13,534 nt of DNA from JBFMAE01 sp040756085 (GTDB lineage Bacteria; Desulfobacterota; BSN033; UBA1163): the NCBI GenBank assembly GCA_040756085.1, contig JBFMAE010000341.1, positions 1 to 13,534 of the forward strand. The letters are read 5' to 3'. The translations under genes were made by a program, and so were the position numbers. This document shows, piece by piece, positions 1 to 6,352 of this stretch. The first letter of the stretch is position 1. Each line of letters starts with the position of its first letter. Under the pieces are notes generated by a model, which was not told where the DNA came from, ran no database searches, and was given only the letters and a program-made list of their open reading frames with translations.

Positions 1-1283
1 CCCTGTCCGATGGTGAGGTCGGGAAGGTGGGTGTCGCCATCGATACCCTGAAAGACATAGAAATCCTTTTCGACGACATCCCCCTTGATAAGGTCTCCAC
101 TTCGATGACGATCAATTCCACCGCAGCTATCCTGCTGGCGATGTATATTGCTGTAGCTGAAAAACAAGGGGTGAAATCCGAAGTTCTTCAGGGAACCATA
201 CAAAACGATGTCTTAAAAGAGTACGCTGCAAGAGGAACGTATATCTATCCTCCTATGGAATCGATGCGCATCATCACAGACATCTTCGCCTTCTGTAAAG
301 ACCGTGTCCCCCGGTGGAACACCATCAGTATTAGCGGTTATCACATGCGAGAGGCAGGTTGCACGGCTGTCCAGGAAGTGGCCTTTACCCTTGCCGATGG
401 CATTGCTTATGTGGAGGCAGCCATTCGAGCTGGTCTCGATGTGGATTCTTTTGCATCTAGGCTAGCTTTCTTCTTTTGCTGTCATAACAATTTCATCGAA
501 GAGATTGCTAAATTCCGGGCGGTCCGAAGACTCTGGGCAAAGATCATGAAGGAACGTTTCAAGGCAAAGAGAGATGAATCATGCATGGTCCGGTTTCATA
601 CTCAGACGGCAGGCTGCACGCTGACCGCACAACAACCCGACAGCAATGTCGTGAGGGTTGCCTTCCAGGCCCTGGCTGCTGTGTTAGGTGGGACCCAATC
701 GCTCCATACCAATTCCCGGGACGAAGCCTATGCATTACCTACTGAGGATTCTGTGAGGCTTGCATTGAGAACTCAGCAAATCATCGCCTACGAGAGTGGT
801 GTTGCCGATATGATCGACCCCCTGGGAGGGTCTTATGCGGTGGAGGCCCTCACCGATGAAATAGAAAAGAAAGCCTTGGAGTATATTGAAAAGATCGATG
901 CAATGGGGGGAGCCATCAAGGCCATCGAATCGGGTTACATTCAGGGGGAGATCGCGGAGAGTGCTTATCAATATCAAAAAGAGATTGAAACCAAGAAACG
1001 GATCATTGTGGGATTGAACCAGTTTCAGATTGAAGAGGAACCTCTCAGAGATATCCTCCGTATTCGGCCCGAGGTGGAACAGTACCAGAAGGAAAAACTT
1101 TTAAAGGTCAAAAAAGAAAGGGATACTAAAAAAGTGAAGGAGAGCCTCGCCTTTCTCAAGAAAGCAGCCCAGGGCACAGAGAATGTGGTTCCACCTATTT
1201 TAGAAGCGGTCAAGGCCTATGCCACCCTGGGAGAAATTTCAGATACCCTGAGGGAGGTCTTTGGGGAATACCGTGAAAGATAA
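1..1283 (+). CDS. mcmA1: Methylmalonyl-CoA mutase, large (catalytic) subunit, 5'-truncated by window edge
   Basis: This is the catalytic TIM-barrel subunit of a B12-dependent acyl-CoA mutase, which isomerises (R)-methylmalonyl-CoA to succinyl-CoA in the cytoplasm. The frame is already open at base 3, and the first residues (LSDGEVGKVGVAID) are internal family sequence, so roughly the first 100-plus residues lie outside the window and the GTG at 27 is not a start. Visible family blocks include GIPLDKVSTSMTIN, TIQNDVLKEY, ISGYHMREAG (catalytic His at 342-344), FTLADGIAYVEA, GGTQSLHTNS and DPLGGSYAVEALT. The Arg at 231-233 sits where I place the carboxylate-binding Arg207 of the Propionibacterium enzyme; isobutyryl-CoA mutases have Gln there. 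No B12 domain is fused, and the next gene supplies it. A related mutase for ethylmalonyl-CoA or alkylsuccinyl-CoA cannot be excluded. Confidence 0.93.
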   Translation, partial: LSDGEVGKVGVAIDTLKDIEILFDDIPLDKVSTSMTINSTAAILLAMYIAVAEKQGVKSEVLQGTIQNDVLKEYAARGTYIYPPMESMRIITDIFAFCKDRVPRWNTISISGYHMREAGCTAVQEVAFTLADGIAYVEAAIRAGLDVDSFASRLAFFFCCHNNFIEEIAKFRAVRRLWAKIMKERFKAKRDESCMVRFHTQTAGCTLTAQQPDSNVVRVAFQALAAVLGGTQSLHTNSRDEAYALPTEDSVRLALRTQQIIAYESGVADMIDPLGGSYAVEALTDEIEKKALEYIEKIDAMGGAIKAIESGYIQGEIAESAYQYQKEIETKKRIIVGLNQFQIEEEPLRDILRIRPEVEQYQKEKLLKVKKERDTKKVKESLAFLKKAAQGTENVVPPILEAVKAYATLGEISDTLREVFGEYRER

Positions 1284-1290
1284 CAGTGAT

Positions 1291-1350
1291 GAGTTCGGAG
1301 TTCGGAGTTTAAAATAAAAAATCTCCGAACTACGAACTGATTACTCCGAA
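1291..1350. repeat. Heptad array with inverted arms between mutase subunit genes
   Basis: Two copies of GAGTTCG (1291-1304) and a variant are followed by an A-rich loop and then by the complementary heptads CTCCGAA, CTACGAA, a divergent unit and CTCCGAA (1323-1350). Positions 1293-1307 pair with 1323-1337 over 15 bases with one mismatch, leaving a 15-base loop. No U-run follows, so it is not a classic terminator. The mcmA2 ribosome-binding site begins only a few bases after the array. Confidence 0.7.
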
Positions 1351-1368
1351 CTCTCGACGGAGGAGAGT

Positions 1369-1767
1369 ATGGCTCGGAAAATTCGAGTGTTGATTGCAAA
1401 ACCGGGATTGGACGGTCATGACAGGGGCGCAAAGGTAATTGCCCGGGCTCTGAGGGATGCTGGGATGGAGGTGATCTATACGGGGATCCGACAGACCCCT
1501 GAACAGATTGCCAACGCTGCCATCCAAGAAGATGTGGATATCGTAGGTCTCTCAAGCCTCTCAGGTGCCCACAACAATCTTTTTCCAAAGATTGTTCAGA
1601 TTCTTAGAGAGAAAGGGGCGGGAGATATCCTCGTTTTTGGAGGGGGGATCATCCCGGTCGATGATATTCCGGGACTAAAAAAATCCGGTGTCAAAGAGAT
1701 CTTTTTACCCGGTTCCTCGACAGAAGACATCATTAAATACATTCATGAAAACGTCCACTTGGAATAA
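1369..1767 (+). CDS. mcmA2: Methylmalonyl-CoA mutase, cobalamin-binding subunit
   Basis: This 132-residue protein is the stand-alone B12-binding (flavodoxin-like) subunit that carries adenosylcobalamin for the large subunit encoded just upstream. The base-off/His-on signature DxHxxG is present as D15-G-H17-D-R-G20, with His17 the expected lower axial cobalt ligand. It is followed by the SxL segment (SSLSG, from residue 62) and the GGG loop at residues 91-93 that lines the nucleotide tail. The length is normal for the separate-subunit (class III) arrangement. The start ATG at 1369 has GGAGGAG a few bases upstream. The last three sense codons run into the first unit of the TGGAATAN repeat array, so the stop codon (1765-1767) is repeat-derived. 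Adjacent MCM genes make the assignment firm; the exact acyl-CoA substrate follows the large subunit. Confidence 0.95.
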   Translation: MARKIRVLIAKPGLDGHDRGAKVIARALRDAGMEVIYTGIRQTPEQIANAAIQEDVDIVGLSSLSGAHNNLFPKIVQILREKGAGDILVFGGGIIPVDDIPGLKKSGVKEIFLPGSSTEDIIKYIHENVHLE

Positions 1768-1918
1768 TGGAATATTGGAATACTGGGTGGAGCCTTTTGG
1801 AATAGTGGAAAGTTGGAATTATGGAATAATGGGAAAAACATCTTTTTTTAATCAAAACCCAATATTCCAATATTCCAGGGTTCCATTATTCCGATATTTT
1901 TTTCATTATTCCATCATT
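1760..1918. repeat. Octad TGGAATAN array with opposing arms
   Basis: Units of the form TGGAATAN run at 1760-1783 and 1798-1829. The reverse-complement form (CCAATATT, CCATTATT and variants) runs in 8-base phase from 1859 to 1898 and again at 1911-1918. Positions 1768-1786 pair with 1859-1877 over 19 bases with one mismatch. The array begins inside the final codons of mcmA2 and fills most of the spacer before the epimerase gene. It has no plausible coding content; a run of open frame across it reads low-complexity residues only. Confidence 0.8.
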
Positions 1919-1973
1919 CCATGGCTATTAACTCTATGCGCCATGTGCATTGTCTAATTAGGAGGATGATAGA

Positions 1974-2384
1974 ATGCTCAAGAAGATCAATCACATTGCC
2001 ATTGCCGTCAACAATATTGAGGAGGCTGCCAGGTTCTATCAGGATGTCCTAGGCCTCAACCTTTCAGGTGTTGAAGTGGTCACGGCCCAGAAGACCAAAG
2101 TGGGTTTCTTTAAGATCGGTGAGTCGAATATCGAACTGGTCCAGCCTGCAGAACCGGATTCTCCTCTCGTCAAATTCTTGGAGTCGAAGGGCCAAGGCAT
2201 TCATCACATCTGTTTTGAGGTTGAGGATGTGGAAGCAGAAGTGAAGGCCTATCTTGAGAAGGGGGCGACGCTGATCGATCAGAATCCCAGGCCGGGTGCC
2301 CACAATACAAAAGTCGCCTTTGTCCATCCCAAATCCACAAGCGGTGTCCTCATCGAACTTTGCGAACTTCCAAAGGGACACTGA
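1974..2384 (+). CDS. mce: Methylmalonyl-CoA epimerase (VOC family)
   Basis: This 136-residue vicinal-oxygen-chelate fold protein is expected to racemise (S)- and (R)-methylmalonyl-CoA through a metal-stabilised enolate, feeding or draining the mutase encoded upstream. The two beta-alpha-beta-beta-beta modules are recognisable: residues 4-57 open with INHIAIAV, and residues 74-130 contain GIHHICFEVEDVEA and end in VLIELCE. Likely metal ligands are His7, Glu54 (IELVQP), His77 or His78, and Glu128, matching the H-E/Q-H-E pattern of the family. Length is typical. AGGAGG lies 7 bases before the ATG, a strong ribosome-binding site. The neighbourhood (both mutase subunits, same strand) distinguishes it from glyoxalase I or dioxygenase relatives. 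The spacer of about 200 bases after mcmA2 is occupied by repeats. Confidence 0.92.
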   Translation: MLKKINHIAIAVNNIEEAARFYQDVLGLNLSGVEVVTAQKTKVGFFKIGESNIELVQPAEPDSPLVKFLESKGQGIHHICFEVEDVEAEVKAYLEKGATLIDQNPRPGAHNTKVAFVHPKSTSGVLIELCELPKGH

Positions 2385-2452
2385 AGATTGACCGTTCAAC
2401 TCCAGGAATGTTGAAGTTGTCTTAAAACATTGTGTCTCAGGGTGGGGAACCC

Positions 2453-3487
2453 ATGTCTCAATATACTGGAAAGCAACATGTGGCCGCAGCGTTTAAAAGA
2501 GAGTTCACAGATCGAGTCCCCTACTACCCTATCCTGGGTCATTTCAATGCCAAATTGGCCTCTATCTCTGTTCGGGAATACTTAACGGAGAGCGAAAAAT
2601 TTGCAAGTGCCCAACTCCTTGCCTATGAAACCTTTCATCCTGATATCGTCGTGATGATGGCAGATCTTCTGATTGAAGCAGAGGCCATCGGCAACAAATT
2701 AAAATTTCCAGAAAACAGCATCTGTGTCTCTCAGACCCATGTATTGAAAGATAAAGAAAATCTTAAGAACCTGAAGATCACGAATCCCGAAAAAGATGGG
2801 AGGATGCCCTACTATATCGATGCCTGTAAAAAGGTGAAGGAGAAGGTGAAGGATGCACCCGTGGGAAGCGTGGTGTGCGGTCCCTGGTCCATTGCCATCT
2901 CTCTGAGAGAAGCAGAAGTCCTGATCCGGGATTGTTCAAAGGATCCCGGTTTCGTCCATTCCCTTATGGAATTCGCCACAGAGGTGGTCTCGAGATACGC
3001 TCTTGCCGTCCATTCTAAGTCAGGAGTGGGGGTCAGCTTCTCTGAGGCCCCTGCTTCCTGCAGTCTCATCTCTCCTAAAATTTACCAGGAATTCATCTTC
3101 CCCTATCACAAAAGACTGATGGAAGAGATGCATTCAAGAAAGATCGGGGTCACCCTTCACGTATGTGGTTATGTGGATCCTATCATGGAGGATCTCATCC
3201 ATACTGGCACCGATGCCCTGAGCATCGATGCCAACTCCTCGCTGGCCAGAATGGTGTCAATCAATCAGAAAAGGACCGTCCTCATCGGCAATGTCGATAC
3301 CCATCTCTTCTATTCCGGCACAAAGGGAGAGATGGAACAGGCAGTGAAAAAGTGCATTGACACCGGAGCAAAGGAGAGTGCTTTTATTCTCTCTACCGGA
3401 TGTGAAGTGCCTGGGGTAACATCAATAGAAAGAGTCAAATGGTTTATGGAGGCGGCAGAAAAATTTTCCTATTACGCTAAACAATGA
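2453..3487 (+). CDS. Uroporphyrinogen decarboxylase-family (MtaA/CmuA-like) methyltransferase
   Basis: This 344-residue protein has the UroD TIM-barrel fold used by zinc-dependent corrinoid:CoM-type methyltransferases (MtaA, MtbA, CmuA). The zinc site His-x-Cys...Cys is visible as H236-V-C238 (TLHVCGYVDP) and C317 (STGCEVP), which true UroD enzymes lack, so haem synthesis is unlikely. It may move a methyl group between a corrinoid protein and a thiol. The acceptor is unknown, and no methyl-corrinoid protein other than the mutase B12 subunit lies nearby. I chose ATG 2453, which has GGGG five bases upstream, over an in-frame GTG at 2432 that lacks a ribosome-binding site. Similar UroD-like genes are abundant in anaerobic Desulfobacterota and most have no assigned substrate. 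Confidence 0.85.
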   Translation: MSQYTGKQHVAAAFKREFTDRVPYYPILGHFNAKLASISVREYLTESEKFASAQLLAYETFHPDIVVMMADLLIEAEAIGNKLKFPENSICVSQTHVLKDKENLKNLKITNPEKDGRMPYYIDACKKVKEKVKDAPVGSVVCGPWSIAISLREAEVLIRDCSKDPGFVHSLMEFATEVVSRYALAVHSKSGVGVSFSEAPASCSLISPKIYQEFIFPYHKRLMEEMHSRKIGVTLHVCGYVDPIMEDLIHTGTDALSIDANSSLARMVSINQKRTVLIGNVDTHLFYSGTKGEMEQAVKKCIDTGAKESAFILSTGCEVPGVTSIERVKWFMEAAEKFSYYAKQ

Positions 3488-3489
3488 AT

Positions 3490-3587
3490 GCCAAATGTCA
3501 AAGATCAAATTTCAAATGAAGTTCAAATAACAAAAGTTAACTGTAAGACTATTCATTCCGCAATTCGCAATCCGAAATCCGCAATTC
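3490..3587. repeat. Two adjacent heptad repeat tracts
   Basis: Positions 3490-3517 hold four in-phase heptads of the form NNCAAAN (GCCAAAT, GTCAAAG, ATCAAAT, TTCAAAT), followed by looser CAAAT units. Positions 3558-3585 hold four in-phase heptads of a different unit (CCGCAAT, TCGCAAT, CCGAAAT, CCGCAAT), and the 10-mer TCCGCAATTC recurs exactly 21 bases apart. The tract ends just before the strong ribosome-binding site of the DUF169 gene. Confidence 0.75.
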
Positions 3588-3602
3588 TCAAAGGAGGTTC
3601 CT

Positions 3603-4385
3603 ATGTCTGATCTCAAAGGTTTTGAACAGGAGATTCAATCCTATATCAAACCCACCACGTTACCTTTGGCCATTAAACTTCTGACGTCGGAGAAGGAGAT
3701 TCCGGAAAAGACGAGGAGGCCCCAGAGAGAATTTAAAAAGAGATTTGCCGTTTGTCAGGCGGTGGGAATGGCGAGAAGAATAGGATGGACTTTTGCGATT
3801 GGGAAAGAAGATCTTTCTTGTCCTCTGAGCCAGGTGAGTTTGGGGTTTGAAAAAGAATTGCCCTTCTATAAAGAAGGTAATCTTTGCGAAGGAATGGTAA
3901 CCCGTACAAAAGAAGCAGGACAGCGAACAGAAGCCGCTGTTCCAAAATTCGAATACGGGCGTTATAAATACATCCTTATCGGGCCCGCTGGCCGAGCCGA
4001 TTATGAGCCTGATGTCATTCTCGTCTATGGAGATTCAGCCCAGATCATGAGGTTCGTCCACGCGGCCCTCTTCGAGGAGGGAGGTACTCTCACCTCTCAT
4101 TTTATGGGACGTTATGACTGCGCTGATTACACCGCCGGTGTGATGCATTCAGGAAAATGCCAGGTCATCCTTCCCTGTAATGGGGATCGGGTCTTCGGAA
4201 TAGTCCAGGATTTTGAAATGGCGTTTGCCATCCCCTACAACCAAATCGATAAGATAATCACCGGACTCCAGGGAACCCACAAAGGAGGGGTCCGTTATCC
4301 CATCCCCTTCTTTATGAACTGGGAGGCCACCTTTCCACCGAAATATGTTGAACTCGAAAAATTATGGAGAGAGGGAAAGGAATGA
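3603..4385 (+). CDS. DUF169 family protein
   Basis: This 260-residue soluble protein matches the DUF169 family, which is widespread in anaerobes and has no established reaction. Recognisable blocks are the early LPLAIKLL segment (from residue 20), a Cys-rich centre with C51 (RFAVCQAVGMAR) and C73 in KEDLSCPL, and a late conserved region with YDCADYTAG (C173), C186, C192 and the final THKGGVRYPIPFF motif. The several conserved cysteines suggest a metal or FeS cofactor, but no ferredoxin-type spacing is present, so this is only a possibility. There is no signal peptide or membrane segment. AAAGGAGG lies five bases before the ATG, one of the strongest ribosome-binding sites here. It follows the UroD-like gene across a repeat-filled spacer and is followed by a promoter, so it may close the upstream transcription unit. 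Confidence 0.85.
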   Translation: MSDLKGFEQEIQSYIKPTTLPLAIKLLTSEKEIPEKTRRPQREFKKRFAVCQAVGMARRIGWTFAIGKEDLSCPLSQVSLGFEKELPFYKEGNLCEGMVTRTKEAGQRTEAAVPKFEYGRYKYILIGPAGRADYEPDVILVYGDSAQIMRFVHAALFEEGGTLTSHFMGRYDCADYTAGVMHSGKCQVILPCNGDRVFGIVQDFEMAFAIPYNQIDKIITGLQGTHKGGVRYPIPFFMNWEATFPPKYVELEKLWREGKE

Positions 4386-4418
4386 AGAGGGCGAATTCTC
4401 CTCTCCATCTGATCTTGT

Positions 4419-4447
4419 TTGACTTTAAAATAGGAGTTTTTTATAAT
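4419..4447 (+). promoter_or_regulatory. Near-consensus sigma70 promoter
   Basis: TTGACT (4419-4424) and TATAAT (4442-4447) are separated by exactly 17 bases, matching 11 of 12 consensus positions. Transcription would start near 4453-4456, giving a leader of about 35 bases before the ferredoxin ATG at 4490. It lies in the 104-base gap after the DUF169 gene and points at the ferredoxin/AOR/redox-complex genes. Confidence 0.75.
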
Positions 4448-4489
4448 CCACCCATTAAAAAGAATAAAAAATAGATAAGGAGATTGGAG

Positions 4490-4855
4490 ATGGGAATCAA
4501 GGTTGATCCTTTTAAATGTACTTCATGTATGGCCTGCGAAATGGCCTGCGGTTATCACAGAGATGATGGATTCGCTCTGCTTTCGTCCTGTATCATGGTC
4601 ACTCGGGGAAGGGAGAAGAAAGATTATTCTGTCGTGGTCCTGAAGGAAGAAGAAAACCTGGTAATCGCCAGGCCAGAAGGATTGGAAATTCGGAGAATCG
4701 GTGCGGTGGGAGAGGAGGCCGGAGCTGACCAAAGCAAAGGCGATGCCTCAGCAAAACCACTCTTGTTGAGAGAACCCTGTGATCTATGCAGCGATCGAGA
4801 GGATGGGCCACTTTGTTTACAGTTCTGTTCAGTAAATGCTATCTCAATGGATTAA
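4490..4855 (+). CDS. Small 2x[4Fe-4S] ferredoxin-like subunit, AOR-associated
   Basis: This 121-residue protein is expected to carry two [4Fe-4S] clusters and to pass electrons to or from the AOR-like protein encoded next. The first cluster motif is C10-x2-C13-x2-C16-x3-C20 and the second is C97-x2-C100-x8-C109-x3-C113. Between them lies an unusually long stretch of about 75 residues that is charged and has no cysteine pattern, ending in a Gly/Ala/Asp/Lys-rich linker (about residues 72-90). I chose ATG 4490, with AAGGAG seven bases upstream, over a TTG six bases earlier. It resembles the small electron-transfer subunits placed next to AOR-family genes (AorA, BamC-like), which supports pairing with the downstream gene. 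There is no signal peptide, so it is cytoplasmic. Confidence 0.82.
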   Translation: MGIKVDPFKCTSCMACEMACGYHRDDGFALLSSCIMVTRGREKKDYSVVVLKEEENLVIARPEGLEIRRIGAVGEEAGADQSKGDASAKPLLLREPCDLCSDREDGPLCLQFCSVNAISMD

Positions 4856-4859
4856 ACCT

Positions 4860-4958
4860 CGTTAGAAATGACAGGGTTTAAATTCTGCCATTTTCTGAAA
4901 GGTGTTTAAATTTCGAATACCTCGTTAAAAGCAGGGCTTTCTAACGGGGTAAAGGAGA
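4860..4958. repeat. CGTTAGAAAT/TTTCTAACGGGG repeat, copy A, carrying the RBS
   Basis: CGTTAGAAAT (4860-4869) and CTTTCTAACG (4937-4946) form an inverted pair (9 of 10) about 67 bases apart. A partial internal copy begins with CTCGTTAAAA at 4921. The 21 bases at 4938-4958 are identical to 8198-8218 in copy B and include AAAGGAG, the ribosome-binding site of the AOR-like gene. GTTTAAATT occurs twice within the element (4876 and 4904). Confidence 0.7.
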
Positions 4959-4966
4959 GATGAAAT

Positions 4967-6289
4967 ATGGAATATTTATCAACAAACAAAATAGCAATCA
5001 TTGATTTGGCGAGTTCTAAAATCACCGACCAGGAACTGGATGAGGATTTGGTGAAAGAGAAGATAGGTGGAGCTGGGCTCACAACGGTTCTCTATGAGCA
5101 ATATCAGGATGAGGATCCAATTGTCTTGGGAACAGGACTATTGACCGGTACCCTTACTCCTGCATCGGCTTTAGGTATGATCACGGCAAAAAGCCCCTTA
5201 ACTGGCAAGGTTTGTCATGCCCCATTCACCTTATATGCAGGGTTGGAGTTAAAATACTCCGGGTTTGATTATGTCGTGATCAAAGGTAAATCCCAAAAGC
5301 CTGTTTATCTATGGATTCATGATGGCGTGGCGGATATCAATGATGCCAAGGAGGTTTGGGGAAAAGATGTTTGGGTTTCCACCGATTACGTGCGAGAATC
5401 GATGGGAGATACCTTAATTCAGGTACTTAATATAGGGAAGGCAGGGGAGTCTGAATCCGATTTTGCACAGGTTTGTATTAACTATTGGGCAAGCGGAGAC
5501 CGGTGGGGTTTTGGCAAGCTGTTTGGGCAGAAGAAGCTGAAATTGGTCGCATTAAGAGGGATGAGTCTTTTGGAAGTTGCAGACGCCGAGGGATTTGTTA
5601 ATCGATGTAAAGAACTGCTTTCAGCCCTCAAGACTGGAGCCTTTGCAGATAAAAAAGGGATTGCCGAAATTCCAGTGGCTATTGGAGAAGAGGACATCCG
5701 AAAATGGCTTGACCCTCTTGTTCACAGACATCAATCTTGTTTCAACACACCTTTCCCCACCAACACCTTTGTCTTTCTTGATGAAGACCCTAACCTTTTG
5801 AAGGAAAGCGGAAAAAAAGAACCTGGTTTTTTAATCACAGATGTCTATGGCTTGTTGGGGTTTAAAAAAATAGGTTTATCTGCTGCTGATGCCTGTACTT
5901 TGCTGAGAGAATGTGCAAGATATGGGATAGATGCCGTCCCCGTTTCGGAGTTGAGCCAAAAAGCAGGCAAGAAGAAACCCGATGAGATCAAAAAGTCCTT
6001 TTCCGGATTGAAAGGGATTCCGGAGAATATAGGAAAGGGAAGGTTCAGCCCTTGGTGTCCTCCGAAACCGATCTTTGCGAATTTCGGTTTGGCTGCTGAT
6101 GGCACTCAGAATACCCAATGGTGGGAAAGAAGGCAGGCTGTTGCTTATATCTTCGGTATCCATCCTCTCTTTGCCCTCATGTCCCCTGAACTGAGTGAAG
6201 AAAAATTGATTGAACTGGCTAATCTCGGGACGGGGTTAGGATTCAATTCAGAGACCTTGGACAAGGTGATCGCTGATATTTTAAAGTGA
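4967..6289 (+). CDS. Short aldehyde:ferredoxin oxidoreductase-like protein lacking the FeS-cluster cysteines
   Basis: This 440-residue protein belongs to the tungsten AOR family. The pterin-binding N-terminal domain is clear at residues 1-200, with IGGAGL, GTGLLTGT, TAKSPLTG, YSGFDYVVIKG, the WGKDVW block, and ASGDRWGFGKLFGQKKLKLVALRG in place of the usual RGGxGAVMGSKNLKAI. Where active members carry Cys-x2-Cys-x3-Cys for the [4Fe-4S] cluster, this one reads C258-F-N-T-P-F-P-T, keeping only one cysteine. The rest is compressed: a helical segment like the family's domain 2 (residues 303-322), then WWERRQAVAYIFGIHP near residue 385 and a family-like end. Total length is about 160 residues below the usual 600. 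It may be a degenerate paralogue, a pterin carrier, or a subunit relying on the upstream ferredoxin. The frame is intact, so decay is not evident. The ATG is preceded by AAAGGAG. Confidence 0.82.
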   Translation: MEYLSTNKIAIIDLASSKITDQELDEDLVKEKIGGAGLTTVLYEQYQDEDPIVLGTGLLTGTLTPASALGMITAKSPLTGKVCHAPFTLYAGLELKYSGFDYVVIKGKSQKPVYLWIHDGVADINDAKEVWGKDVWVSTDYVRESMGDTLIQVLNIGKAGESESDFAQVCINYWASGDRWGFGKLFGQKKLKLVALRGMSLLEVADAEGFVNRCKELLSALKTGAFADKKGIAEIPVAIGEEDIRKWLDPLVHRHQSCFNTPFPTNTFVFLDEDPNLLKESGKKEPGFLITDVYGLLGFKKIGLSAADACTLLRECARYGIDAVPVSELSQKAGKKKPDEIKKSFSGLKGIPENIGKGRFSPWCPPKPIFANFGLAADGTQNTQWWERRQAVAYIFGIHPLFALMSPELSEEKLIELANLGTGLGFNSETLDKVIADILK

Positions 6290-6352
6290 TTTTAAAAATC
6301 CTTCAAAAGTTTGACGGTTGGTTAGAGTCTTTTGACCTTCAAAAATTCAATC

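Noticed and set aside
735..977. Reverse-strand open frames inside the mutase gene
   Set aside because: They are antisense shadows of strongly conserved coding sequence with no recognisable protein features.
1688..1957. 89-codon open frame running from mcmA2 into the octad array
   Set aside because: It overlaps mcmA2 in another frame, and its second half is repetitive translation of the TGGAATAN units.
2395..2415. Small inverted repeat TTCAAC/GTTGAA between epimerase and UroD-like genes
   Set aside because: Six-base stem with a 9-base loop and no supporting context; expected by chance in A/T-rich spacers.
2432..2452. In-frame GTG start upstream of the UroD-like gene
   Set aside because: No Shine-Dalgarno precedes it, while ATG 2453 has GGGG at a suitable distance.
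3490..3587. Possible CRISPR array
   Set aside because: Units are 7 bases, contiguous and degenerate; no 23-40 base repeats with unique spacers are present, and no cas gene is seen.
6303..6335. TCAAAAG/CTTTTGA inverted repeat before the BPL_N gene
   Set aside because: Seven-base stem with a 19-base loop and no T-run or operator-like symmetry; too weak to call.
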